Below, piece after piece: positions 24,778 to 34,993 of a stretch of DNA of 64,000 nucleotides; positions within the stretch are counted from its first letter, which is position 1; each line of letters starts with the position of its first letter. Location of the stretch: NCBI GenBank assembly GCA_004554165.1, contig SFNQ01000014.1:18556-82555 (forward strand), given 5' to 3'. The position numbers and the translations under genes are program-made. Under the pieces are notes generated by a model. That model was not told the origin of the DNA. It did not search any database and saw only the letters and a program-made list of their open reading frames with translations. The DNA is from Clostridiales bacterium. GTDB lineage: Bacteria > Bacillota > Clostridia > Christensenellales > CAG-138.

Positions 24778-25657
24778 GGATTTCCTCCTTTGCGGGTGTG
24801 TCCAGCAGCTCGGGATGCGTCAGAAGATGCTTGAGCAGGTGGACGGTCTTTGCGTAGTAATAGCCGTCGGCAATGCGCTCGTCCAGCGTAATGCCGATCT
24901 CGACGGCGGGCTTCATGGTCACGTTGCCCCCGTCGTCATAAAAGGGGTGCATATGCCGCTCGCCCACCACAACGAACACGGAGTTGGTGCCCCAGTTGGT
25001 CAGGTGGTGGTAGCCCGCGCGCAGCTTCAGCGAACCCAGGTTTGTGATAAACACGGTGCTGTTGTACGGGTCCTCCTCCACGAGAGAGCGCGGCATGCGC
25101 CCATGGTTGTCGAGCCAGGCCAGCAGGCGCATGAAGCAATGCACCAGAAAGCGCGGCATCTTTGTAATCAGGTCGATGGTGTTGGTGGTGTCGTCGGTTT
25201 TGTCGCGATGGCGCAGGTCGTAGACAAAGGCGCAGAGCTTGTCGTGCATCTCGTCCATACTGCTCTTTTCGCTCTCGGGATCGTACTTTAAAATGGCGAT
25301 CGATTCTGCGCCCACATCGGAAAAGACCTTCTTTGCGATGAGGGAAAAGGAGATGTGGTTGCGCTGGTAGTAGCGGTCGCCCTTAATAAAGGAGTTCAGG
25401 CGCGGGCGCATGTCCACGGTGCGGCCCAGCGCCGCAAGGATTGCCTGAAACATGGTGTACCTGTGCTCCGGCGCATCCGCGTTTTTCCGCTCCAGGTAGG
25501 CCTCAAGCGCCGTCACGTCGATCAGCTCCTGAATGAAGGCCTCGTTGTCCGCCCGGTTCGGCAGCATGGGCGGCATGATGATATGCATGCCGTCAAGACC
25601 GGTAATCTGTGTTGCGTCAATGCGATCGCCCCATCGGCGACGCTTCTTTGCTTCCAT
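24764..25657 (-). CDS. Stand-alone 2-oxoacid dehydrogenase E2-like acyltransferase domain protein
   Basis: 297 residues matching the catalytic (CAT-like) fold of E2 acyltransferases, without lipoyl or E1/E3-binding domains. Recognisable parts are RPRLNSFIKGDRYYQRNHIS, STVFITNLGSLKLRAGYHHL and the C-terminal active-site segment. There the canonical DHRxxDG is TLDERIADGYYYA: the catalytic His is Glu. From memory, related stand-alone clostridial proteins share this DER form, so it may be a subfamily trait. No E1 or E3 gene is nearby; the overlapping downstream gene is an acyl-CoA ligase. ATG 25657 follows GGGGTGGGA. Confidence 0.8.
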   Translation of the reverse strand: MEAKKRRRWGDRIDATQITGLDGMHIIMPPMLPNRADNEAFIQELIDVTALEAYLERKNADAPEHRYTMFQAILAALGRTVDMRPRLNSFIKGDRYYQRNHISFSLIAKKVFSDVGAESIAILKYDPESEKSSMDEMHDKLCAFVYDLRHRDKTDDTTNTIDLITKMPRFLVHCFMRLLAWLDNHGRMPRSLVEEDPYNSTVFITNLGSLKLRAGYHHLTNWGTNSVFVVVGERHMHPFYDDGGNVTMKPAVEIGITLDERIADGYYYAKTVHLLKHLLTHPELLDTPAKEEIHDEF

Positions 25658-25707
25658 CGTTCATCCCACCCCATTATGAAAAGAATCAGTCCATTTGAAT
25701 GAATCAT

Positions 25708-25736
25708 AATATACAGGTTATTCATCAAAATGTCAA
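25708..25736 (-). promoter_or_regulatory. Promoter of the E2-like / acyl-CoA ligase operon
   Basis: On the minus strand, -35 TTGACA (25736-25731), 17-bp spacer, -10 TATATT (25713-25708), within an A/T-rich tract about 50 nt before the start codon. Confidence 0.75.
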
Positions 25737-25876
25737 ATTAACGTCACAATTTATATTTTTTTCTGATATGGGCTTTGTCCGGGCGGCGGCGTGCCGGATG
25801 CTTTTGGCGAGTCGGCCGGGGGCCGTTTTTTCCGGCCCTGGAACGGGGGCAGTCCCAAAGCGCCGGCAGAGCGCAG

Positions 25877-25906
25877 CAGGGGGACGGCCCGTGCTCCGTC
25901 CCCCTG
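25877..25906 (-). terminator. Strong hairpin after parC
   Basis: CAGGGGGACGG (25877-25887) and CCGTCCCCCTG (25896-25906) form a perfect 11-bp stem, 41 nt past the parC stop. No T tract follows on the minus strand, so it may be a terminator of the non-canonical type or an mRNA 3'-end stabiliser. Confidence 0.5.
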
Positions 25907-25946
25907 TGGTTCCCTTTCCCGTCTTGCCTGCCGGAGCGCGCGGCGG

Positions 25947-28355
<2,409 letters not shown>

Positions 28356-28369
28356 GGTTGTTCCTCCCT

Positions 28370-30337
28370 TCAGCGCTGCTGACGTTCCGCCATCTCTTCA
28401 AAGACGGACTGCCTGCGGTTGAAGTCGGCGTTTTCAAAGATGTATTCCTTGCGGGACTGGACCTTGTCGCCCATGAGCACCGTGACCTTGTGCTCCACGT
28501 CCGCCGCGTCCTCAATGGTTACGCGCACCAGCGCCCGGTGCTCCGGGTTCATTGTCGTCTCCCAGAGCTGCTCCGGGTTCATTTCGCCCAGACCCTTGTA
28601 GCGCTGGATGGTATAGCCGCGGCCCAGCCGCTTTGTGGCGGCCTTGAGCTCCTGATCGTCGTAGCAGTAGATGTGCTGATCCCCCTTTGCCACGCGGTAG
28701 AGGGGGGACAGTCCGATGTAGACATGCCCGTCCATGATGAGCTCCTTCATATAGCGGTAAAAGAAGGTCAGCAGGATGGCCCGGATGTGCGCGCCGTCCT
28801 GATCCGCGTCGGAGAGGATGATCACCTTGTCGTACTTGAGCGAGAGCAGGTCGAAATCCTCGCCGATGCCGGTGCCCAGCGCGGTGATGATGGAGCGGAA
28901 CTCATCGTTCTGAAGCACCTGATCCAGCCGCTTTTTCTCCACGTTCAGCGGTTTTCCGCGCAGCGGCAGGATGGCCTGAAAGCGCCGGTCGCGCCCCTGC
29001 TTGGCGCTGCCGCCCGCGCTGTCGCCCTCCACGAGGAAGAGCTCGTTGATGGCGGCGTTGCGGCCGGTGCAGCTGGAGAGCTTTCCCACCAGCGGCGCGT
29101 TCTCCAGCTTGTTCTTCTCGCGGGCGTTGGCCTTGGCCTTGCGCGCGGCCTCCCGCACCTTGGCGGACTTGACGGCCTTTTCGGCGATCCTGTTCACCGT
29201 TTCGGTGTTCTTCATGTCCTCCAGGAAGGGCGTCAGCTGTTCTGCAATCACCGCCTCCACCGCCGGCCGCGCCTCGGTGTTGCCCAGCTTTGTCTTGGTC
29301 TGCCCCTCAAACTGGATGCTGCGCATCTTGAGTGAGAGCACGGCGGTAATGCCCTCGCGGAAGTCCTCGCCAGCCAGCGGCGCGTCCTTCTCCTTCAGGA
29401 TGCCCTGCCTGCGGCAGTAATCGTTCATCACCTTGGTGAAGGCGGCCTTAAAGCCCGTCTCATGCGTGCCGCCCTCGGTGGTGGGAATGTTGTTGACATA
29501 GGAAAAGATATTGTCCGCGTAGCCGTCGTTGTGCTGAAACGCCAGCTCCACCAGGATGTCGCCGCTCCTGCCCTGAATATGGATGGGCGGGGCGTAGAGG
29601 GCGGTCTTGTCCGCGTTCATGTAGGAAACAAAGTCGGAAATGCCGCCGTCATATTTGTATTCGACCGTGCGGCGCTCGCCCTGCTCGCGCTCGTCGGTAA
29701 AGGTCAGCCTAACGCCGCGGTTCAGGTAGGCCAGCTCCCGCAGGCGCTTTGCCACGGTTTCATAATGCATGGACACGGTCTCAAACACCCGCGCGTCCGG
29801 CAGGAAGGTCACCACCGTACCCTGCTTGCGCGTGCGCCCCGTCTCGGTCAGCGGGACCTTCGTCTTGCCGGAGACGATGCGGCCCGTCTCATCCGGCTCG
29901 GAGGCGAATTCAATGCGGTAGGCGCGGTTTTCGTAGTAAACCTCCACGTTCAGCCACCGGGAAAGCGCGTTCACCACGGACGCGCCCACCCCGTGCAGGC
30001 CGCCGGAGTAGCCATAGGAATCATTGCCGAATTTGCCGCCCGCGTGGAGCTGCGTAAACACCACCTCCACGCCAGAGACATGCAGCTTTTCATGGATGCC
30101 CACCGGAATGCCCCGGCCGTTGTCCGCCACGGTAACGGAATTGTCCCTGTGGATGCACACGCTGATCTCGTTGGCATAGCCGTTGGCCGCCTCGTCGATG
30201 GCGTTATCCACGATCTCCCAGAGCAGATGGTGCAGACCGCGCTGCCCGGTGGAACCGATGTACATGCCCGGCCGCATGCGCACCGCGTCCAGGCCCTCCA
30301 TCACCTTAATGCTGGAAACGTTATACTCCTGCGCCAT
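28370..30337 (-). CDS. parE: DNA topoisomerase IV subunit B (GyrB/ParE family)
   Basis: 655 residues from ATG 30337 (MAQEYNVSSIKVMEGLDAVR), preceded by GGGGGT; the longer frame to 30421 would start upstream of the promoter. GHKL ATPase motifs are WEIVDNAIDEAANGYA, TVADNGRGIPVG and GLHGVGASVVNALS; the TOPRIM domain has LFLVEGDSAGGSAKQGRDR and ILSDADQDGAHIR. Pairing with a GyrA-box-less A subunit supports ParE; GyrB cannot be strictly excluded. A small GGAGGG/CCCTCC hairpin (30353-30369) lies in the leader. Confidence 0.88.
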   Translation of the reverse strand: MAQEYNVSSIKVMEGLDAVRMRPGMYIGSTGQRGLHHLLWEIVDNAIDEAANGYANEISVCIHRDNSVTVADNGRGIPVGIHEKLHVSGVEVVFTQLHAGGKFGNDSYGYSGGLHGVGASVVNALSRWLNVEVYYENRAYRIEFASEPDETGRIVSGKTKVPLTETGRTRKQGTVVTFLPDARVFETVSMHYETVAKRLRELAYLNRGVRLTFTDEREQGERRTVEYKYDGGISDFVSYMNADKTALYAPPIHIQGRSGDILVELAFQHNDGYADNIFSYVNNIPTTEGGTHETGFKAAFTKVMNDYCRRQGILKEKDAPLAGEDFREGITAVLSLKMRSIQFEGQTKTKLGNTEARPAVEAVIAEQLTPFLEDMKNTETVNRIAEKAVKSAKVREAARKAKANAREKNKLENAPLVGKLSSCTGRNAAINELFLVEGDSAGGSAKQGRDRRFQAILPLRGKPLNVEKKRLDQVLQNDEFRSIITALGTGIGEDFDLLSLKYDKVIILSDADQDGAHIRAILLTFFYRYMKELIMDGHVYIGLSPLYRVAKGDQHIYCYDDQELKAATKRLGRGYTIQRYKGLGEMNPEQLWETTMNPEHRALVRVTIEDAADVEHKVTVLMGDKVQSRKEYIFENADFNRRQSVFEEMAERQQR

Positions 30338-30409
30338 AATACCCCCGCAAGGGGAGGGTTTTCCCCTCCGAAATCGATCGATCACCAGATATGGCGATAC
30401 TTTCACCAT

Positions 30410-30420
30410 AGTATACCACA
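30410..30420 (-). promoter_or_regulatory. TRTG-type extended -10 promoter of parE-parC
   Basis: TGTGGTATACT on the minus strand (30420-30410) gives an extended -10. The -35 position (AAATGA) is poor. The leader would be about 65 nt. Confidence 0.45.
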
Positions 30421-30502
30421 TTTAGTGGTTTCTCATTTTGAACGCAAGCCATTTTGGGATAAGTTTATAAAATGTTTAAATTTTTACATGGAAATGATTG
30501 CA

Positions 30503-30530
30503 AAAGTGGTGACAAGTGGGGTGAAATGGT
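30503..30530 (+). promoter_or_regulatory. MraZ operator repeats upstream of mraZ
   Basis: Three AAAGTGG-like units recur at 10-bp spacing: AAAGTGG (30504-30510 region), CAAGTGG, then GAAATGG. This matches the known MraZ-binding repeats (short GTGG-type units, one per helical turn). They overlap the -35 box and spacer of the promoter, consistent with autorepression. Confidence 0.75.
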
Positions 30531-30537
30531 GTATACT
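30509..30537 (+). promoter_or_regulatory. Promoter of the dcw cluster
   Basis: -35 GTGACA (30509-30514) and -10 TATACT (30532-30537) with 17-bp spacing. The start would be near 30544, about 48 nt before mraZ. Confidence 0.7.
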
Positions 30538-30591
30538 TGAAAAGCAAAATTCTGTCGGTGTATCATGCTGAGGAGAGGAGAGAAGGCGCCC

Positions 30592-31038
30592 ATGCTCATC
30601 GGTTCGTTTGCACATGCGCTGGACGCCAAGGGCCGCGTCTTCATCCCCGCAAAATGGCGAGAAACCCTGGGCGACGTTCTGGTCGTTACACAGGGCCTTC
30701 TGGCGGATCGGGACCTGACATGCCTTTTCGGCATGTCTGTGGGAGAGTGGGACCAGTTCTCCGCGCGCCTTGCGCAGCTGCCGCTGACCGATATGGCCGG
30801 TCAGGCCGTGCGCCGCAGGCTGTACGCCACCGCCTCCGCCTGCGAGATCGATCGCCAGGGCCGCATCCTTCTGCCGGCGCAGCTTCGCGAGCTGTCGGCC
30901 ATCCAGAAGGACGTTACGCTCATCGGCATCGGCAATCGCATCGAACTCTGGGAGCCGGGGCAGCTGGCGCGCCACAGCGCGGCCATGGAGTCTGATTTCG
31001 AGGCGGCGCTCCAGCACCTTTCGCAGGTTGGCATATGA
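30592..31038 (+). CDS. mraZ: MraZ, transcriptional regulator of the dcw cluster
   Basis: 148 residues from ATG 30592 (MLIGSFAHALDAKGRVFIPA), which follows AGGAGAGGAGAGAAGG; the ATG at 30565 has no site. It has two SpoVT/AbrB-like halves with the repeated D-GR motif: DAKGRVFIPAKWRE and IDRQGRILLPAQLRE. MraZ binds direct repeats in its own promoter and represses the cluster; matching repeats are at 30503-30530. It overlaps rsmH by 4 bp. Confidence 0.95.
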   Translation: MLIGSFAHALDAKGRVFIPAKWRETLGDVLVVTQGLLADRDLTCLFGMSVGEWDQFSARLAQLPLTDMAGQAVRRRLYATASACEIDRQGRILLPAQLRELSAIQKDVTLIGIGNRIELWEPGQLARHSAAMESDFEAALQHLSQVGI

Positions 31039-31970
31039 CGTTTTCTCACGTTCCCGTACTTCTGGACGAGGTCATGCACTTCCTCGCGCCGGAGCGCGGC
31101 GGTATTTTTGTGGACGGTACGCTGGGGGGCGGCGGGCACGCCGAAGCCCTGCTCTCCCGCCTGCCGGCAACGGGGCGGCTCGTTGGAATCGACCGGGATT
31201 GGGAGGCCCTCGCGGCCGCCGGAGAGCGCCTTCGCCCCTTTGGCGGGCGTTTTACCGCGATACACGGCAACTTTTTTGACCTGCCGCAACTGCTCGCGTC
31301 ACTTGACATCCGGGGGGTTGACGGTATATTATTCGATTTCGGCGTATCCTCGCATCAGCTCGACACTGCGGAGCGGGGGTTTTCCTACCATGCGGATGCG
31401 CCGCTGGATATGCGCATGGATCGAACCGCGCCCCTGACCGCGCGGGATGTCGTCAACGGCTACTCCTTCGAGCAGCTCTGCCGCATCCTTCGCGAATACG
31501 GGGAGGAACGGTTCGCTTCGCGTATCGCGGACCGAATCGTGCGTGAGCGGCAGCGCTCGCCCATCGAAACCACGGCAGAGCTTGCCGCGCTGGTGCGCGC
31601 GGCCATGCCGAAGAAGAGCCGCATGGAGGCCCAGCATCCCGCGCGGCGCACCTTCCAGGCGATCCGCATCGAGGTCAACGGCGAGCTTGCGGGGCTTCGC
31701 GAGGCCGTGGACCGGGCGCATGAGCTGCTGAACCCCGGCGGGAGGCTCGTAATCCTCACCTTCCATTCGCTGGAGGACCGCATCGTCAAGCAGGCGTTCC
31801 GCTCCTATGAGAAGCCCTGCACCTGCCCGCCCGGAGCGCCGGTCTGCATCTGCGGTAAGCGCCCCACAGCGCGAATCCTGACCAGAAAGCCCGTCACCGG
31901 CACGGAGGCGGAGCTTTCCCGAAATTCGCGCGCGGCTTCGGCAAAACTCCGTGCCATAGAAAAGCTGTAA
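31035..31970 (+). CDS. rsmH: 16S rRNA (cytosine-1402-N4)-methyltransferase
   Basis: 311 residues, full length. It has FSHVPVLLDEVMHFL, the SAM motif FVDGTLGGGGHAEALL, GVDGILFDFGVSSHQLDTAE, and the C-terminal NPGGRLVILTFHSLEDRIVK. It methylates C1402 in the ribosomal decoding site. Its ATG overlaps the mraZ stop (ATGA), implying translational coupling. Confidence 0.96.
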   Translation: MTFSHVPVLLDEVMHFLAPERGGIFVDGTLGGGGHAEALLSRLPATGRLVGIDRDWEALAAAGERLRPFGGRFTAIHGNFFDLPQLLASLDIRGVDGILFDFGVSSHQLDTAERGFSYHADAPLDMRMDRTAPLTARDVVNGYSFEQLCRILREYGEERFASRIADRIVRERQRSPIETTAELAALVRAAMPKKSRMEAQHPARRTFQAIRIEVNGELAGLREAVDRAHELLNPGGRLVILTFHSLEDRIVKQAFRSYEKPCTCPPGAPVCICGKRPTARILTRKPVTGTEAELSRNSRAASAKLRAIEKL

Positions 31971-32002
31971 CCTGCATATGTGTAGGAAAGGAGGACCCGT
32001 CC

Positions 32003-32596
32003 ATGGCAGCGCGGTTTGAAAAGGACAGCCGCCGGACAAAAAATCCCGGCACGCGGCTCTATACGCCCACGCGGGACAGCGCCGCCTACGCCTACGACCC
32101 GGAAACGGGCGAGCGCACGGAGGGGATTCCGGCCCAGGGAGACGGGCGCACACGCCCCGTTCCCATTCGCGTACAGCGGGAGATGAACACGCTCGAACGC
32201 ATCGGCATCATGTTCTGCGCCTTTGTGTTCGCCGGCATGATCATCTTCATTCTCTCAGGCTATGAGCGGATTTCCCGCGCCTATGCCGATATCAACACGC
32301 TCAATGACGAGATTGAGGACGTGAACCTCCATATCTCCGAGCTGAACGTTGCCATCGAGTGTGCCGTCACCATCCAGCAGGCCGAGGCCGCGGCCCTTGC
32401 CGCAGGCATGACCTACCCGACGCAGGCGCAGAGCCTGCAAATTGGCGATCCCCTGCCCGCCATCGGCACGGGAACCGCCGGCACACCCTCGGGCAGCGAC
32501 CCGACAACGGCGGCCGGTACGCCCACAGGCGAGGATCCGGCGGTCACCAACGGGGACGGGGACGGCGACGGCGCCTCCCCCGAAGGCGGCGAATAG
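32003..32596 (+). CDS. ftsL: FtsL-like septum protein
   Basis: 197 residues. A basic, unstructured cytoplasmic N-terminus of about 70 residues precedes one membrane segment (IGIMFCAFVFAGMIIFILSG) and a short coiled-coil (INTLNDEIEDVNLHISELNV). An acidic Gly/Thr/Pro-rich tail follows. Topology, the heptad segment and position between rsmH and the septal PBP identify it as the FtsL component of the FtsQ-FtsL-FtsB complex, although sequence similarity in this family is low. AAAGGAGGA precedes ATG 32003. The low-complexity extracellular tail (from about residue 140) is longer than usual. Confidence 0.75.
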   Translation: MAARFEKDSRRTKNPGTRLYTPTRDSAAYAYDPETGERTEGIPAQGDGRTRPVPIRVQREMNTLERIGIMFCAFVFAGMIIFILSGYERISRAYADINTLNDEIEDVNLHISELNVAIECAVTIQQAEAAALAAGMTYPTQAQSLQIGDPLPAIGTGTAGTPSGSDPTTAAGTPTGEDPAVTNGDGDGDGASPEGGE

Positions 32597-32649
32597 GCCC
32601 CGCCCTTTCGTCCGGCCACGGTGCTTCCCCGGGAAAGGAGAGCGGCCGT

Positions 32650-34917
32650 ATGGCAGCATCACCCACACCGAAAATCAAGCAGAAGCTTGTGATTTTGCTC
32701 GCCATAATGGCGGTTGTCTTTCTGCTGCTGTCGCTGCGGCTTTTGCAGGTGTCGCTGATTCTCGGCGAGGATTACGCGGAGCGCGCCGCCCGCCAGCATA
32801 CCCGCAGCACGGCTTTGACCGCCCAGCGCGGCCGGATTCTCGACCGCAGCGGCATCGTGCTGGCCCAAAGCGGCACCTCCTACCGCGTGCTGGTCAACCC
32901 GCAGGTGATCCCGGAAGCCGAGCGCGTCCGCATCTCCATCGAGGTGTCGGATGTGCTGGGCCTCAGTTACGACTATGTGTACGAGCGCGTCTGCCGCATT
33001 GAAAAGCAGCAGATCGTGCTCAAGCGTCAGGTGGAGAGCGAGATCGTCGACCAGCTCACCGCGTTGCAGCTGGGCGGCGGCATCAGCTTCTCGGCCGACA
33101 TGAAGCGCTACTATCCCATGGGCAGCCTGTTCTCCCAGCTTCTGGGCTTTACCGGCACGGACGGCGAGGGGCAGACGGGCATCGAGGCCTCGTATGACGA
33201 ATATCTGGCCGGCGTCAACGGCAAGCTGGTCACCGAGGTGGACCGCAACAACAACGCCCTCCCCTACGGCCAGGAGGACTACTTCCCGCCCACGGACGGC
33301 TACGACATGACGCTGACGGTGGATTCCGTGGCCCAGTCCTATCTGGAGACAGCCGTGGCAGAGTGCTATGCGGTCAACAACGCCAAGCAGGTCACGGCCC
33401 TGCTCATGAATCCGTCCACCGGCGAGATTCTCGGCTCCACCACCTACCCCACCTTTGACCTGAACGCCCCGCCGCGCAACGACGTCACAGCTCTGCTGGA
33501 GATGTCGCGCAACCGCTCGGTGTCCGAAACTTTTGAGCCCGGCTCGATCTTCAAGATCGTTACGCTGGCCGCAGCGCTGGATTCCGGCGCGGTCACCCCA
33601 TCGGACACCTTCTCTTGCAAAGGCTACGAGATGTACGGGTTCGAGCGCGTGCGCTGCTGGAAAAGCGGCGGCCACGGCACGCAGACGCTGGAGAAGGCCG
33701 TGCAGAACTCCTGCAACTGCGCCTTTATGCAGATGGCGCAGAAGATGGGCGTGGATACGCTCTACGATTACATCTATGCCTTCGGCTTCGGCGCGTCTAC
33801 CGAGTGCGGCATTCCCGGCGAGGACGAGGGCGAGATCATCCACCGCAAGTACATCCGCGATGCGGACCTTGCGCGCGTTGCTTTCGGCCAGAGCGTCACG
33901 GTCACGCCGATCCAGATGCTGACCGCCGCCTGCGCCGCCATCAACGGGGGCGTACTGATGCAGCCCTATGTTGTGGACAGCATCACCGCCACCGACGGCA
34001 CCGTCATCAAGGAGAACCAGCCCACGGAGCTGCGGCGCGTCATCTCCTCCGAAACCTCAAAGACCGTCCGCGAGATTCTGAGGACGGTGGTGGAATCCGG
34101 CAGCGGCAGCAACGCCCAGGTATTGGGCTACAGCGTCGGCGGCAAGACCGGCACCGCGCAGAAGTACGACGAGAACGGCAAGGTTTCCAGCACGCTGCTG
34201 ATCGCCTCCTTCATCGGCTTTTTGCCCACGAGCAACCCGCAGCTGGCCTGCCTGATTATGGTTGACGAACCGCAGGTGCCCGTGGTCTACGGAAGCACCG
34301 TGGCCGCGCCCTGGGTGGGTACGGTCTTTCAGGATCTCGTGCAGTATTACAGCATTATGCCGGACAACGGCGGCATTGAGACGCGCACCGTACCGGACGT
34401 TGTGGGCATGACCGTGGGTGACGCGGCGGCCGCCCTGAACGACCAGGGGCTTCTGACCACAACGCTGGAATCCGAGGTCAACGCGGGCGCTGTTGTGGTC
34501 ACGCAGATTCCCGCCGCCGGCACGGAAGTCCCCCGGCGCAGCCAGGTCATTCTCTACACCACCATGACCACCTTCTCCTCCGAGGGCGGGGAGGAACCCA
34601 TCCTTGTGGAGGTGCCGGACCTTTCCAATATGCGCCGTCAGGACGCCTATGACGCGCTGGCAGCGCTGGGGCTCACGCTCAATTATGACAGGAGCTTCTG
34701 CCTCGGCCTCATCATCGGCCAGTCCGTGCAGGCCGGCGCGCTGGTTGAGCCGGGCACGGAGATTTTCGTAACCTTCAACGGCTATTACGCGGCTTCCAAC
34801 GCCACGCCCTCGCCGGAACCCTTCACCGCGACGCTGGATCCGGGCGCATCCACGCCCGATCCGAACGCGCCAACGCCGGACCCGAACGCAACGCCAACGC
34901 CGCCCATCATCGAATGA
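32650..34917 (+). CDS. Class B penicillin-binding protein with two PASTA domains (FtsI/SpoVD type)
   Basis: 755 residues from ATG 32650, behind GGAAAGGAGAG. After a single membrane anchor (LVILLAIMAVVFLLLSLRLL) comes the dimerisation domain (AQRGRILDRSGIVLAQSGTS) and the transpeptidase domain, with Ser299 in FEPGSIFKIV, the SCN motif at 354 and KTG at 499 (GGKTGTAQ). Two PASTA domains follow (VPDVVGMTVGDAAAALNDQG; VPDLSNMRRQDAYDALAALG), then a Pro/Asp/Asn tail. It cross-links septal peptidoglycan and partners FtsW. The sequence alone does not separate vegetative FtsI/PBP2B from sporulation SpoVD. Confidence 0.92.
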   Translation: MAASPTPKIKQKLVILLAIMAVVFLLLSLRLLQVSLILGEDYAERAARQHTRSTALTAQRGRILDRSGIVLAQSGTSYRVLVNPQVIPEAERVRISIEVSDVLGLSYDYVYERVCRIEKQQIVLKRQVESEIVDQLTALQLGGGISFSADMKRYYPMGSLFSQLLGFTGTDGEGQTGIEASYDEYLAGVNGKLVTEVDRNNNALPYGQEDYFPPTDGYDMTLTVDSVAQSYLETAVAECYAVNNAKQVTALLMNPSTGEILGSTTYPTFDLNAPPRNDVTALLEMSRNRSVSETFEPGSIFKIVTLAAALDSGAVTPSDTFSCKGYEMYGFERVRCWKSGGHGTQTLEKAVQNSCNCAFMQMAQKMGVDTLYDYIYAFGFGASTECGIPGEDEGEIIHRKYIRDADLARVAFGQSVTVTPIQMLTAACAAINGGVLMQPYVVDSITATDGTVIKENQPTELRRVISSETSKTVREILRTVVESGSGSNAQVLGYSVGGKTGTAQKYDENGKVSSTLLIASFIGFLPTSNPQLACLIMVDEPQVPVVYGSTVAAPWVGTVFQDLVQYYSIMPDNGGIETRTVPDVVGMTVGDAAAALNDQGLLTTTLESEVNAGAVVVTQIPAAGTEVPRRSQVILYTTMTTFSSEGGEEPILVEVPDLSNMRRQDAYDALAALGLTLNYDRSFCLGLIIGQSVQAGALVEPGTEIFVTFNGYYAASNATPSPEPFTATLDPGASTPDPNAPTPDPNATPTPPIIE

Positions 34918-34993
34918 GCGGCAGGATGGAATATGCGGCAGCGCCGCGCAGCAACGCCAGCTTTGGCATCATTCATTCAGGGAGGTACAGACC

